Position numbers and translations under genes: made by a program. The notes beneath the pieces were generated by a model that saw only the letters and a list, made by a program, of their open reading frames with translations, made no database searches and had not been told where the DNA came from. A DNA stretch of 64,000 nucleotides. Origin: Fen-1298 sp963833465. Its GTDB lineage: Bacteria > Bacteroidota > Ignavibacteria > UBA10030. Location: contig CAWHXW010000003.1 in the NCBI GenBank assembly GCA_963833465.1, positions 1 through 64,000 of the forward strand, given 5' to 3'. Shown here one piece after another: positions 25,648 to 32,873 of the stretch; position 1 is the first letter of the stretch; every line of letters starts with the position of its first letter.

Positions 25648-28062
25648 TTAAATCTCAATTCTAAATAACGGCAATTCCTGATTCTTTGGGCGTTCAGGCA
25701 GCCGCTTTCGCTTTGGCTGGTTAATGTTGAAGTATGCTTTTAGTCGGTTTATGTCATATCCCATTGGCAGCAGCAGTGTTTCGACGGCGCGCAGCGCGAA
25801 CTCTGTATATTGCTCGATGTCGTAGCCGTCTTCGAACGCATAAAGGGCGATTGGCTTGGCTTTTTCCGGTTTTTTCTTTCCGGATTGATCTATAATAATA
25901 AACTCGATTGACTCACCTGCTGAAAGATGTACGCCCATTTCTTTCACCATCTTCGAAACAACCGCGCTGATACTATTGTTGGTATATTCATCAGCTTCAT
26001 GCATAATGTGGCGTTTAAGAACCAATTCCATTGGATTTGCACGTCCGTTTTGCAGCATAGCAACGGCATTGCCGGCGATCTCCAGCACATCTGGTACTAA
26101 TGCAGATAGTTCTTCAATACTTTTTGCAGTCGACATTTTATTGAGCATCGCTTTTTGCATGTTTTTGATGAACTTCGGCGTGTCGTGTCGCCGTGCCTCG
26201 ATGCCCCGCATTTTCAAATCGCCATGCTTATACCAGCCGACATAATGATTTGCTGTGGTGATTATCGGGTCTGTTTTGGAAGCGGGAAATAGAATCCAGT
26301 TGTAAATTCCTTCCAGTGAAATGTCGATACCGACGTGTGCAGAAATCTCACGGGCAAGTTCTTCGTAATCATTCTGCGTTGCACCGGTTTTTTTTAGCCA
26401 AATGCAATCTATAATTCCGTGGAGAAGCTGGTAGCCGCGACTCTCAGCGATTTCTTTTGCCGTGAGAATGATGTCACGTGAGAAAGCGTTTACCGACTCA
26501 TGCGCTTCGATGCGTCCGAACCGCGCGTTCTTGTAGCCAAGATAACCAAAGCAGCTCACAAGCATCCACTTGAGCGCGCTTTGCCGGCAATCGTACCGTT
26601 TGAAAAGCACTTCATCCTTTCCCTTGTATTCTTTTTTCTTCCGTTTGTAGTACGCACGCTTAGCAACGACAGCGCGTAATGTTTCCGGTACAACTCCTTT
26701 TCGTTTTTCACAGATCGTGTAACCGAGTTCCGGCACTATGTTCTTCTTGCCTGTCTCGCTGGCTTGCCCGATAGCTGTTGAACAAACAGGCGGACAGCAC
26801 CGGCAGTTAATCGTTTCCGGCGAGATGTTATTGTTGACCATGATACTCGGATACATCGAAGCAAAATCGAGTTCAGCAACATCTTCATGATATCCAAGCG
26901 GCGGATTGAAGATGAGTCCTCCGCGATCGGCGAGCAGAAGCGTCGCAGCGGATTTGAATTCCTCCGGTTCGCGCTTTTTTGATGGAATTAAAACATTGTT
27001 TCGGTACGCCCATGAAAGCTGCATTGAGGACATGGACGTGCCGATGCTCGCGCGTCCCTGCCGCTGTCCGCACATTTGCGTGAGACGTGCCATTTCGAAC
27101 AGGCCGTCGAGGTCTGCTTCTGTAACAGTAAAAGAATTGTGTGCATCCACGTGCCAGCGTCCCGCAAGTGTGAAAGCGCCATCTTTATGAACAATCTTGC
27201 CGTACTGGAAGAAACTGGATTCTTTTGTTGTGCTAATCTTAGCGTTTGCATCTCTGTTGAGTAGTAATGGAATATTGAATTGCTTAGAAAGAGAAAAAAG
27301 TTTTGGCAGAATGATAGCGTCGCCGTAGTCGGTTACTAAAATGTCGGGATTACAGCGGTAGAAGTGCCAGTTAAGCGCTTCGAGCAGTTCTTTTGGAGAA
27401 TCCTGTTCCAGAGCATATGTGCGGTTATCATAACTGATTTCTAATTGTAAAAATTTTTGGTACTTAGGCGGAACAAAATCATTACTGTTGCGAATCTGCA
27501 TTATGGAAAACGGCGGCAGTTCGTATTCCGGCGCTTCACGGTCGTCGTTTAGATTCCAGGAAAGAAGTTCACCGTTGCCGTTAATTTCGTAATCACCAAG
27601 AGCCAATGGAAACAACTGCGTTTCATACAAAAATTGTTGCTCAACAGAAATATCGGAATTGAAGAATGCAAAATGGGGAAAGTATTTTTCATAATACCAT
27701 ATAACTTCTCTGAACCGAATTGGATCCTGTACAAATATTTGCAGTACATCGATAGAATCGCCGGAATAAATCTCCGTACGTGTTGTTGGCGAGAATGAGA
27801 CTGGGATTGGACATCGTGCGCCGAGTGCAACCGCGCGCTTTGCGTCGGATGCATTTAAATTAAGAAAGAACGATGGCGTGAATTGCCGGAAGAGGCACAA
27901 ACGATTGCCATTGTTGTCAATAAACCACAGTGTCACCCCGTGTTCCGATGGATAAACGTCAAACAGCCAGGCGGAGATAGATGATTTTCGGAGCGAAGCG
28001 GATATCCCGTGTTGTGTTCTAAAGGGATTTTCGCTTGCCGATTGTCGATTTGTTTCTTTCAT
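25648..28062 (-). CDS. Family B DNA polymerase, PolB2-like, with degenerate exonuclease and motif C
   Basis: An 804-residue family B polymerase. Motif A is intact: 'ELDFASMYPSIM' with Asp399. Motif B is 'KWMLVSCFGYLGY' from Lys498; the usual Asn is Val. Motif C is 'HGIIDCIWL' (548-556): the first Asp of DTD is Ile, only Asp552 remains. The exonuclease region (about 204-255) lacks the usual acids ('QLEIS' for DIE; 'DYGDAIILPKL' without FD), so no proofreading is expected. A Cys cluster (C420, C422, C423, C427) follows motif A. These features recall archaeal PolB2/Dpo2 and some bacterial relatives. It is the last gene of a minus-strand operon with the MGRT protein and the RecA-like protein, so a translesion role is inferred. 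Confidence 0.88.
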   Translation of the reverse strand: MKETNRQSASENPFRTQHGISASLRKSSISAWLFDVYPSEHGVTLWFIDNNGNRLCLFRQFTPSFFLNLNASDAKRAVALGARCPIPVSFSPTTRTEIYSGDSIDVLQIFVQDPIRFREVIWYYEKYFPHFAFFNSDISVEQQFLYETQLFPLALGDYEINGNGELLSWNLNDDREAPEYELPPFSIMQIRNSNDFVPPKYQKFLQLEISYDNRTYALEQDSPKELLEALNWHFYRCNPDILVTDYGDAIILPKLFSLSKQFNIPLLLNRDANAKISTTKESSFFQYGKIVHKDGAFTLAGRWHVDAHNSFTVTEADLDGLFEMARLTQMCGQRQGRASIGTSMSSMQLSWAYRNNVLIPSKKREPEEFKSAATLLLADRGGLIFNPPLGYHEDVAELDFASMYPSIMVNNNISPETINCRCCPPVCSTAIGQASETGKKNIVPELGYTICEKRKGVVPETLRAVVAKRAYYKRKKKEYKGKDEVLFKRYDCRQSALKWMLVSCFGYLGYKNARFGRIEAHESVNAFSRDIILTAKEIAESRGYQLLHGIIDCIWLKKTGATQNDYEELAREISAHVGIDISLEGIYNWILFPASKTDPIITTANHYVGWYKHGDLKMRGIEARRHDTPKFIKNMQKAMLNKMSTAKSIEELSALVPDVLEIAGNAVAMLQNGRANPMELVLKRHIMHEADEYTNNSISAVVSKMVKEMGVHLSAGESIEFIIIDQSGKKKPEKAKPIALYAFEDGYDIEQYTEFALRAVETLLLPMGYDINRLKAYFNINQPKRKRLPERPKNQELPLFRIEI

Positions 28063-28094
28063 ATTTACTACTTTATATTTATCTACTCAATAGC

Positions 28095-28361
28095 TCATCT
28101 ACTCACAGATTCTCTCAACATCTTAATCTCTTCTTCTAATCTCTGAATCTTCTTTTGCTGTTCCACAAGAATCGACATCATCATGCTTTCGAACGGAACA
28201 GCACGCATGGCATAGAAATTTTCTGCCAGGTGCAATTTTGCCGTGCGGAATATTTCGTCAAATATTTCCTGATCTTCTTTGCGAAGTCCGCGGCGGAACT
28301 TTGCCCAGCTTGTTAGTTCTGCATCGATCAGGTTGGTGAAGGTCGGTACCGTCCGTCCCAT
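28095..28361 (-). CDS. Small MGRT-motif protein of the PolB2 operon
   Basis: An 88-residue protein starting MGRTVPTF, with helices 'WAKFRRGLRKEDQEIFDEIFRTAKLHL' and a C-terminal coiled coil 'SILVEQQKKIQRLEEEIKML'. GGAGGAG, ending nine bases before ATG 28361, fixes this start; a longer in-frame opening at 28472 is rejected. I recall small proteins beginning MGRTxPT in haloarchaea, possibly near PolB2 genes, but cannot verify this here. Position and charge suggest a polymerase or RecA-like accessory factor. It starts inside the end of the RecA-like gene and ends 32 bases before polB. Confidence 0.75.
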   Translation of the reverse strand: MGRTVPTFTNLIDAELTSWAKFRRGLRKEDQEIFDEIFRTAKLHLAENFYAMRAVPFESMMMSILVEQQKKIQRLEEEIKMLRESVSR

Positions 28362-29079
28362 AATTTGTTTCTCCTCCGGCAATAAGCCGCACAGCAGACG
28401 CTGTCTGTCGTGATTCCAAAAACAGCTGAATCTTGCCTTGTTCGTTTGTGTCGAGTTTATATACACGGTCAACGCCGTTCTTCAGTGTAGTAAATAATTG
28501 ATTGCGTTCTTTTGGTGCAACGGTTCGTTCCAGACACACCAGTAGAATTGATATGCCCGATGATTTCATTTTCTGAAACGAATCAAGCAAGCGCCGTAAT
28601 ATCTGCTGCACTTCCCGCAATCGAGCTTGCTCGTCGTAGAATGTGTCGAGCAGTCCAAAGATCAATGCTGTATTTGTGTTGATGGTTGAAAGAAATGAAG
28701 GCAGTTTATGCGCGATCGCCTGTTCCATTTGGTAACAGGTGAAGCCGCGTGAAATGAATATCTGGCCGAGAAATTTGTTCGGATCAATTTTTCGCATGCG
28801 GGCAAACCGTGAAAGCGCATGCACATCGAACCGGTTGCATCCGTCAACGACCGCAATAGAATTTCCGCCAGCCATTGCGTACGCTGCCATCTGCAGCGAC
28901 AATTGAAAAATATGGCGCTCGCCATAAAGCAAATATACTTTTCCGGACTTTTCCGCGAACGAACGAATCATTCCTTCTGAACGAACCGATACAGAATTGC
29001 CGTTTAATTCTGCCGAAGGCATCAGACTTGAATATCTGCGATGATGCATACCGGGAAATATGGATGAACTTTTGTTCAT
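28258..29079 (-). CDS. RecA/RadA-like protein lacking a Walker A motif
   Basis: A 273-residue protein with the outline of a RecA-family core: a strand at 'KVYLLYGERHIFQLSLQMAAYAMAGG' where the P-loop GxxxxGKT should be, then 'SIAVVDGCNRFDVHALSRFARM', a RadA-like second block, and 'NTALIFGLLDTFYDE' followed by 'REVQQILRRLLDSFQKMKSSGISILLVCLER' in place of Walker B and its helix. No GK(S/T) is present, so ATP binding is unlikely. ATG 29079 is chosen over an upstream in-frame start at 29127, which lies inside the operator and promoter. The last 35 codons overlap the MGRT gene by 104 bases; that C-terminus may be non-conserved read-through or signal an indel. Confidence 0.75.
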   Translation of the reverse strand: MNKSSSIFPGMHHRRYSSLMPSAELNGNSVSVRSEGMIRSFAEKSGKVYLLYGERHIFQLSLQMAAYAMAGGNSIAVVDGCNRFDVHALSRFARMRKIDPNKFLGQIFISRGFTCYQMEQAIAHKLPSFLSTINTNTALIFGLLDTFYDEQARLREVQQILRRLLDSFQKMKSSGISILLVCLERTVAPKERNQLFTTLKNGVDRVYKLDTNEQGKIQLFLESRQTASAVRLIAGGETNYGTDGTDLHQPDRCRTNKLGKVPPRTSQRRSGNI

Positions 29080-29089
29080 AGTTTTAAAA

Positions 29090-29118
29090 AGAATACGACA
29101 TTTTTGTCGTTTTGTCAA
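29090..29118 (-). promoter_or_regulatory. Predicted promoter of the RecA-like / MGRT / polB operon
   Basis: On the minus strand, TTGACA (29118-29113), a 17-base spacer and TATTCT (29095-29090), ending 10 bases before the ATG at 29079. The spacer is almost filled by the 16-base operator palindrome. Confidence 0.75.
29095..29110. promoter_or_regulatory. Operator 1 (LexA-like box) in the polB operon promoter
   Basis: ACGACATTTTTGTCGT: perfect arms ACGACA and TGTCGT around TTTT. It matches operator 2 at 13 of 16 positions and lies between -35 and -10 of the minus-strand promoter, where a bound repressor would block RNA polymerase. Confidence 0.8.
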
Positions 29119-29158
29119 GAGGATCAATTTAAGAATGAGAGGTCAAGTGAAAAATAAC

Positions 29159-29188
29159 TTGACAATACAGTGCAAAATGCAGTATCTT
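29159..29188 (+). promoter_or_regulatory. Predicted promoter of the LexA/CI-like repressor gene
   Basis: TTGACA (29159-29164), an 18-base spacer and TATCTT (29183-29188) on the plus strand. Operator 2 begins four bases after the -10, at the expected transcription start. Confidence 0.7.
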
Positions 29189-29192
29189 GGTG

Positions 29193-29208
29193 GTGACATT
29201 TATGTCGT
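29193..29208. promoter_or_regulatory. Operator 2 (LexA-like box) at the repressor promoter
   Basis: GTGACATTTATGTCGT, with inner perfect arms GACAT and ATGTC. It shares 13 of 16 bases with operator 1 and overlaps the predicted transcription start, as expected for autoregulation. Confidence 0.8.
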
Positions 29209-29222
29209 ATAAGAGGAGACGT

Positions 29223-29873
29223 ATGAAAACCACAATTGCACAGCGCATACGGGAAGCACGTTCCTTCAAACAATTAGATCAGGGAGTTCTTGCGGCAAAG
29301 ATTGACATTGCCACACGAACCGTCCAACGATGGGAAAAGGGTGAGCAGGTTCCCGACAGCAATTACCTCATGCGCATCGCGAAAGCGACCGGCGTGCTGG
29401 CTCATTGGCTGCTCACCGGAGAAGGAGAAATGATTCCCACCGATTTACATAAATCTAAAATTATAACGCTGCCGACAAGCCGCTACAAAAAAGTGACACT
29501 TGTTTCTTTGCCGTTGTTTGCTTCCGTACCGGCTGGAGCACCGAGTCATATTTTTCATCCTGAACATGCCGAGCGGCATATCACAGTTGACGATGTGCGC
29601 GACCCGAACGCATTTGCGCTTGAAGTGAAGGGAAATAGTATGGCGCCGCGCATTGAGAACGGCGATATTATTGTTGTCAGCCCTACGCGCGAAGTAAAAA
29701 GCGGCGACATCTGCGTGGTACGTGTGGATGAAGAAGATACCGTTAAACGGATCAAAATCGATGAGCAGTTTGTTCATCTCATTCCATTGAACCCGGAATA
29801 TGAACCAATGTTAGTACGCAAGAGCAATGTCACATTTATGTGGCGCGTGATCAAAGTGATTAAAAGCGTGTAA
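29223..29873 (+). CDS. LexA/CI-like self-cleaving repressor (XRE helix-turn-helix plus S24 peptidase)
   Basis: A 216-residue regulator. Residues about 4-60 are a Cro/CI-type helix-turn-helix ('IAQRIREARSFKQLDQGVLAAKIDIATRTVQRWEKG'). Residues about 95-216 are a LexA-type S24 domain with cleavage site Ala104-Gly105 in 'SVPAGAPSH', nucleophile Ser139 in 'GNSMAPRIENGD' and general base Lys175 in 'DTVKRIKI'. All elements for RecA-stimulated self-cleavage are present. GGAG before ATG 29223 supports this start over the in-frame TTG 29187 and ATG 29202, which fall in operator 2. It is divergent from the polB operon and is predicted to repress both transcripts until DNA damage. It is closer to phage CI than to canonical LexA, which has a winged helix. 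Confidence 0.9.
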   Translation: MKTTIAQRIREARSFKQLDQGVLAAKIDIATRTVQRWEKGEQVPDSNYLMRIAKATGVLAHWLLTGEGEMIPTDLHKSKIITLPTSRYKKVTLVSLPLFASVPAGAPSHIFHPEHAERHITVDDVRDPNAFALEVKGNSMAPRIENGDIIVVSPTREVKSGDICVVRVDEEDTVKRIKIDEQFVHLIPLNPEYEPMLVRKSNVTFMWRVIKVIKSV

Positions 29874-29975
29874 ATAAGAATGATGAATGATAAATTTCTA
29901 GTGCCTTTAGTTTTTATTCTCACTCGATAAAGAAATATATTAATCAATCAATTAAATAAATAAAGGGGATATCAG

Positions 29976-30335
29976 ATGGATAATATGACAGCATATTGCG
30001 GAATCGACTGTTCCAGATGCGAGGGGTATATTGCCACTCAGTCAAACGATCGCCAAGCTATAGAAAACATTGCTGAGAAATGGCGCAAACAGTATAATTC
30101 TGAAGAGATAACAGCAGAATCCGTTATGTGCGACGGCTGCACAAAAAATGGCAGGAAGAGCGGTTACTGCAACTTTATGTGTAAAATTCGTCAGTGCGCA
30201 ATAAAAAAAGCAGTTCAAAACTGCGCTTATTGCTCTGAGTATGATTCATGCCAGGAGTTAAAAACATTTTATGCTTATCCGGGTACGGCGGAAGCAAAAG
30301 CAGCACTGGACAGCATTCGCCTGAAAAATAACTGA
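29976..30335 (+). CDS. DUF3795 cysteine-rich protein (copy 1)
   Basis: A 119-residue protein with the DUF3795 pattern: 'YCGIDCSRCEGY' at the start, 'MCDGCTKNGRKSGYCNFMCKIRQCAIKK' in the middle and 'NCAYCSEYDSCQEL' later. The dozen or so Cys residues suggest metal or iron-sulfur binding, but no function is known to me. AAGGGG upstream of ATG 29976 is a good ribosome binding site. It probably forms an operon with the next two genes, the third of which is a second DUF3795 protein. Confidence 0.85.
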   Translation: MDNMTAYCGIDCSRCEGYIATQSNDRQAIENIAEKWRKQYNSEEITAESVMCDGCTKNGRKSGYCNFMCKIRQCAIKKAVQNCAYCSEYDSCQELKTFYAYPGTAEAKAALDSIRLKNN

Positions 30336-30375
30336 AAGTATATGACGAGACAACTTTTCACAAGGAGTAATTATC

Positions 30376-30756
30376 ATGAAAAAATATCTTAAAATTGCTT
30401 TATACGGCTTTATAGCTTGGCTTGTGCCTTTTATTTCTACTTTCTTTTTTTATACGAGAGAAGGGAAACTGAATATCGATATATTTTTATTTAAGACGAT
30501 TATGATTATCGTTGGTTCCATCACCGGTGCAATTCTCCTGGTCTCTTATTTTAAAAAGATTAATGAAAATTTTCTTAAAGAAGGAGTTCTAGTCGGAGTT
30601 ATCTGGTTTTGCATAAATATTCTATTGGATTTACTGGTATTGATACCGATGTCGAAAATGCCGATCCCGGATTATTTCGTTCAGATTGGATTGAGATATC
30701 TTGTGATGCCGGCGATGAGCATGGCGGTAGGCGCGGCACTCGCAAATAAAAAATGA
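30376..30756 (+). CDS. Small four-helix membrane protein between two DUF3795 genes
   Basis: A 126-residue membrane protein with hydrophobic segments at about 5-25, 36-58, 70-92 and 105-123. I do not recognise a family. AAGGAG ends nine bases before ATG 30376. Its stop overlaps the start of the second DUF3795 gene (ATGA), so the two are translationally coupled and may act together. Confidence 0.75.
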   Translation: MKKYLKIALYGFIAWLVPFISTFFFYTREGKLNIDIFLFKTIMIIVGSITGAILLVSYFKKINENFLKEGVLVGVIWFCINILLDLLVLIPMSKMPIPDYFVQIGLRYLVMPAMSMAVGAALANKK

Positions 30757-31178
30757 AAGTCTATTCGATAATGAAGTCCTTAAACAAATATTCTCTCATA
30801 GCTCCCTGCGGCATGAACTGCGGCATTTGTATGGCTTTTTTGAGAGAAAAAAATAAATGTCACGGCTGCAGAATAGTAGATAACGATAAACCGATTTCCC
30901 GTGTTAGATGCAGAATCAAGAATTGCAAAAATATTCGAAATGGCAGAACAAAATTTTGTTTTGAATGCGAAAAATTTCCCTGCGACAGAATGAAACATTT
31001 GGATAAAAGATACCGAACCAAATACAATATGAGCATGATCGAAAATCTTGAAAATATTAAGAATTTTGGTATTAGAAAATTTTTAAAGGATGAAGATGTA
31101 AGATGGATTTGCACAAAATGTGGAGGTACAATTTGTGTTCATAAAAGATATTGTATTAATTGTGAGAAAAAGAAATAA
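30753..31178 (+). CDS. DUF3795 cysteine-rich protein (copy 2)
   Basis: A 141-residue protein with the same family signature as the gene at 29976: 'APCGMNCGICMAFLREKNKCHGCR', then 'RCRIKNCKN', 'KFCFECEKFPCDRMKHLDKRYRTKY', and an added C-terminal zinc-ribbon-like unit 'WICTKCGGTICVHKRYCINC'. About 16 Cys in all. The start may be ATG 30753 (overlapping the upstream stop) or the in-frame ATG 30771, which matches copy 1 better. The reaction and partner are unknown. Confidence 0.85.
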   Translation: MKVYSIMKSLNKYSLIAPCGMNCGICMAFLREKNKCHGCRIVDNDKPISRVRCRIKNCKNIRNGRTKFCFECEKFPCDRMKHLDKRYRTKYNMSMIENLENIKNFGIRKFLKDEDVRWICTKCGGTICVHKRYCINCEKKK

Positions 31179-31229
31179 CCGGAATTATGGGCATTCTTTA
31201 ATTTCATATAATAATTTGGGAAGCAGAAT

Positions 31230-32096
31230 ATGCAAAAATTGGGGCATAAATTTGGAGGAAATTGGACAGAAGAAAAATTGAAAAGAGTCAAAAAATATCT
31301 TGCGGCTTATGCTATGATAATGAATAAGCAGTCTTTTCGATTTGCATATATTGATGCCTTTGCTGGCACTGGTTACAGAACGATTGAGCAAAACCAGACT
31401 GATGATTTTTTGTTCCCGGAATTCGGAGAAAGCGAAACGAAGTCGTTTCTTGACGGATCGGCCCGTATTGCAATTCAAATTAAGCCACATTTCAATAAAT
31501 ATTTATTTATAGAACGAGATTCTGAAAAAGTTAAAGCCCTTGAAAGTCTTCGTGAGGAATTCCCGGGATTGGGAAAAGATATTGGAATTGTCAATCAAGA
31601 TGCAAATACTTATTTACAGGAATTATGTTTAAATTACTCTTGGAAGAATAGTCGTGCAGTTTTATTCCTTGATCCATACGGTATGCAAGTCACTTGGGAT
31701 ACAATTGAGGCCATTGCGAAAACAAAGGCGATTGATTTATGGTTGCTTTTCCCGCTTGGTGTAGCAGTGAATCGACTATTGAAAAAGGATGGAAAAATAA
31801 ATGCAAGTTTTAGAAAACGACTTAATCAGATGTTTGGAACAACGGAGTGGTTTAAACATTTTTATTGTACAAAAACTCGTCAAAGTTTATTTGGTGAAGA
31901 AACTGGGTTAGAAAAAAATTGTAACTTTGACACTATTAGTGAATATTTTGTTTCACGATTGAAAGATGTTTTTCCAAAGGTTGCAGAAAGACCTCTTGCA
32001 TTGCGCAATAGCAAGAATAATCCTCTATATTTATTGTGTTTTGCATCGGCAAATTCAACGGCAGTAAAAATAGCACAACAGATATTAGGTACCTGA
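31230..32096 (+). CDS. tcmP: Three-Cys-motif partner protein TcmP
   Basis: A 288-residue protein of the TcmP family. It has a Rossmann-like, methyltransferase-type core: 'FAYIDAFAGTGYR' (about 33-45), 'YLFIERDSEKVKALESL', 'VNQDANTYLQEL' and 'AVLFLDPYGMQVTWDTIEAIAKTKAIDLWLLFPLG'. The family is defined by occurring beside a three-Cys protein, and that partner starts one base after this stop codon. The DPYG motif recalls nucleic-acid methyltransferases, but no substrate is known to me. No methyltransferase activity should be assumed. Confidence 0.85.
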   Translation: MQKLGHKFGGNWTEEKLKRVKKYLAAYAMIMNKQSFRFAYIDAFAGTGYRTIEQNQTDDFLFPEFGESETKSFLDGSARIAIQIKPHFNKYLFIERDSEKVKALESLREEFPGLGKDIGIVNQDANTYLQELCLNYSWKNSRAVLFLDPYGMQVTWDTIEAIAKTKAIDLWLLFPLGVAVNRLLKKDGKINASFRKRLNQMFGTTEWFKHFYCTKTRQSLFGEETGLEKNCNFDTISEYFVSRLKDVFPKVAERPLALRNSKNNPLYLLCFASANSTAVKIAQQILGT

Positions 32097-32867
32097 ATGT
32101 CCCAACTTTCTTCTATAGAATGGACTGAATCTACCTGGAATCCGGTAACCGGATGCAGTAAAATCAGTCCGGGTTGCAAGAATTGCTACGCTGAGCGTAT
32201 GGCAAAACGGCTTAAGGCAATGGGATCTTCCCGCTATCAAAATGGATTCAAAGTTACTCTTCAGGAAGATATCGGGGAGTTGCCGCTCGAATGGAAACAA
32301 CCTCGTATCATTTTTGTGAACTCCATGAGCGACTTGTTCCATAAAGATGTGCCATGCGATTTCATCGTAAAAGTTTTTGATACTATGGAGCGTGCACATT
32401 GGCATACGTTCCAGATACTCACAAAGAGATCGGATCGTTTAGTACAAATAGCACCGTATCTTCCGTGGCCTGAAAATGTTTGGATAGGCGTAAGTGTTGA
32501 ATCTCAAAAATATACAGAACGGATACATGAACTGATTAAAGTACCTGCTGCTGTTAGATTTCTTTCCTTAGAACCACTTCTTGGTCCAATCTCAAAACTT
32601 CCACTTAGAGGAATTGATTGGGTGATAGTTGGTGGTGAATCGGGTCCCAAGGCAAGACCTATGGAACGAGAATGGGTCATACAAATCAAGCGTCGTTGCC
32701 AGGATATGGAAGTTCCATTCTTCTTTAAACAATGGGGTGGTGTTCGTAAGAAAGAAGCAGGACGTGAACTTTACGGTAGAACTTTCGATGAGATGCCGAT
32801 ACCACAATTAAGACAAAAATTTGATCCTCTTGCTGTAGAAACTGATCCCAATCCTGATATCATCTAA
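32097..32867 (+). CDS. Three-Cys-motif protein, phage Gp37/Gp68 (DUF5131) family
   Basis: A 256-residue protein with the family opening 'IEWTESTWNPVTGCSKISPGCKNCYAERMAKR', giving Cys20, Cys27 and Cys30 (C-x6-C-x2-C). Later blocks are 'IIFVNSMSDLFHKDVP', 'HTFQILTKRSDRL', 'NVWIGVSVESQ', 'RFLSLEPLLGPI', 'WVIVGGESGPKARPM' and 'VPFFFKQWGG'. The barrel-like pattern and Cys spacing have led to a radical-SAM-like proposal, unproven. It is found on phages and mobile regions. The ATG directly follows the TcmP stop codon (TGAATG), so the pair is coupled. Confidence 0.88.
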   Translation: MSQLSSIEWTESTWNPVTGCSKISPGCKNCYAERMAKRLKAMGSSRYQNGFKVTLQEDIGELPLEWKQPRIIFVNSMSDLFHKDVPCDFIVKVFDTMERAHWHTFQILTKRSDRLVQIAPYLPWPENVWIGVSVESQKYTERIHELIKVPAAVRFLSLEPLLGPISKLPLRGIDWVIVGGESGPKARPMEREWVIQIKRRCQDMEVPFFFKQWGGVRKKEAGRELYGRTFDEMPIPQLRQKFDPLAVETDPNPDII

Positions 32868-32873
32868 ACCAAT

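Noticed and set aside
28362..28472. Longer N-terminus for the MGRT protein
   Set aside because: GGAGGAG directly before ATG 28361 and the conserved-looking MGRT start favour the shorter protein; the extension would be read inside the RecA-like gene.
25648..29079. Classification as an ImuA-ImuB-DnaE2 mutasome
   Set aside because: The polymerase has family B motifs (DFASMYPS), not those of DnaE2 or Y-family ImuB; only the general layout is similar.
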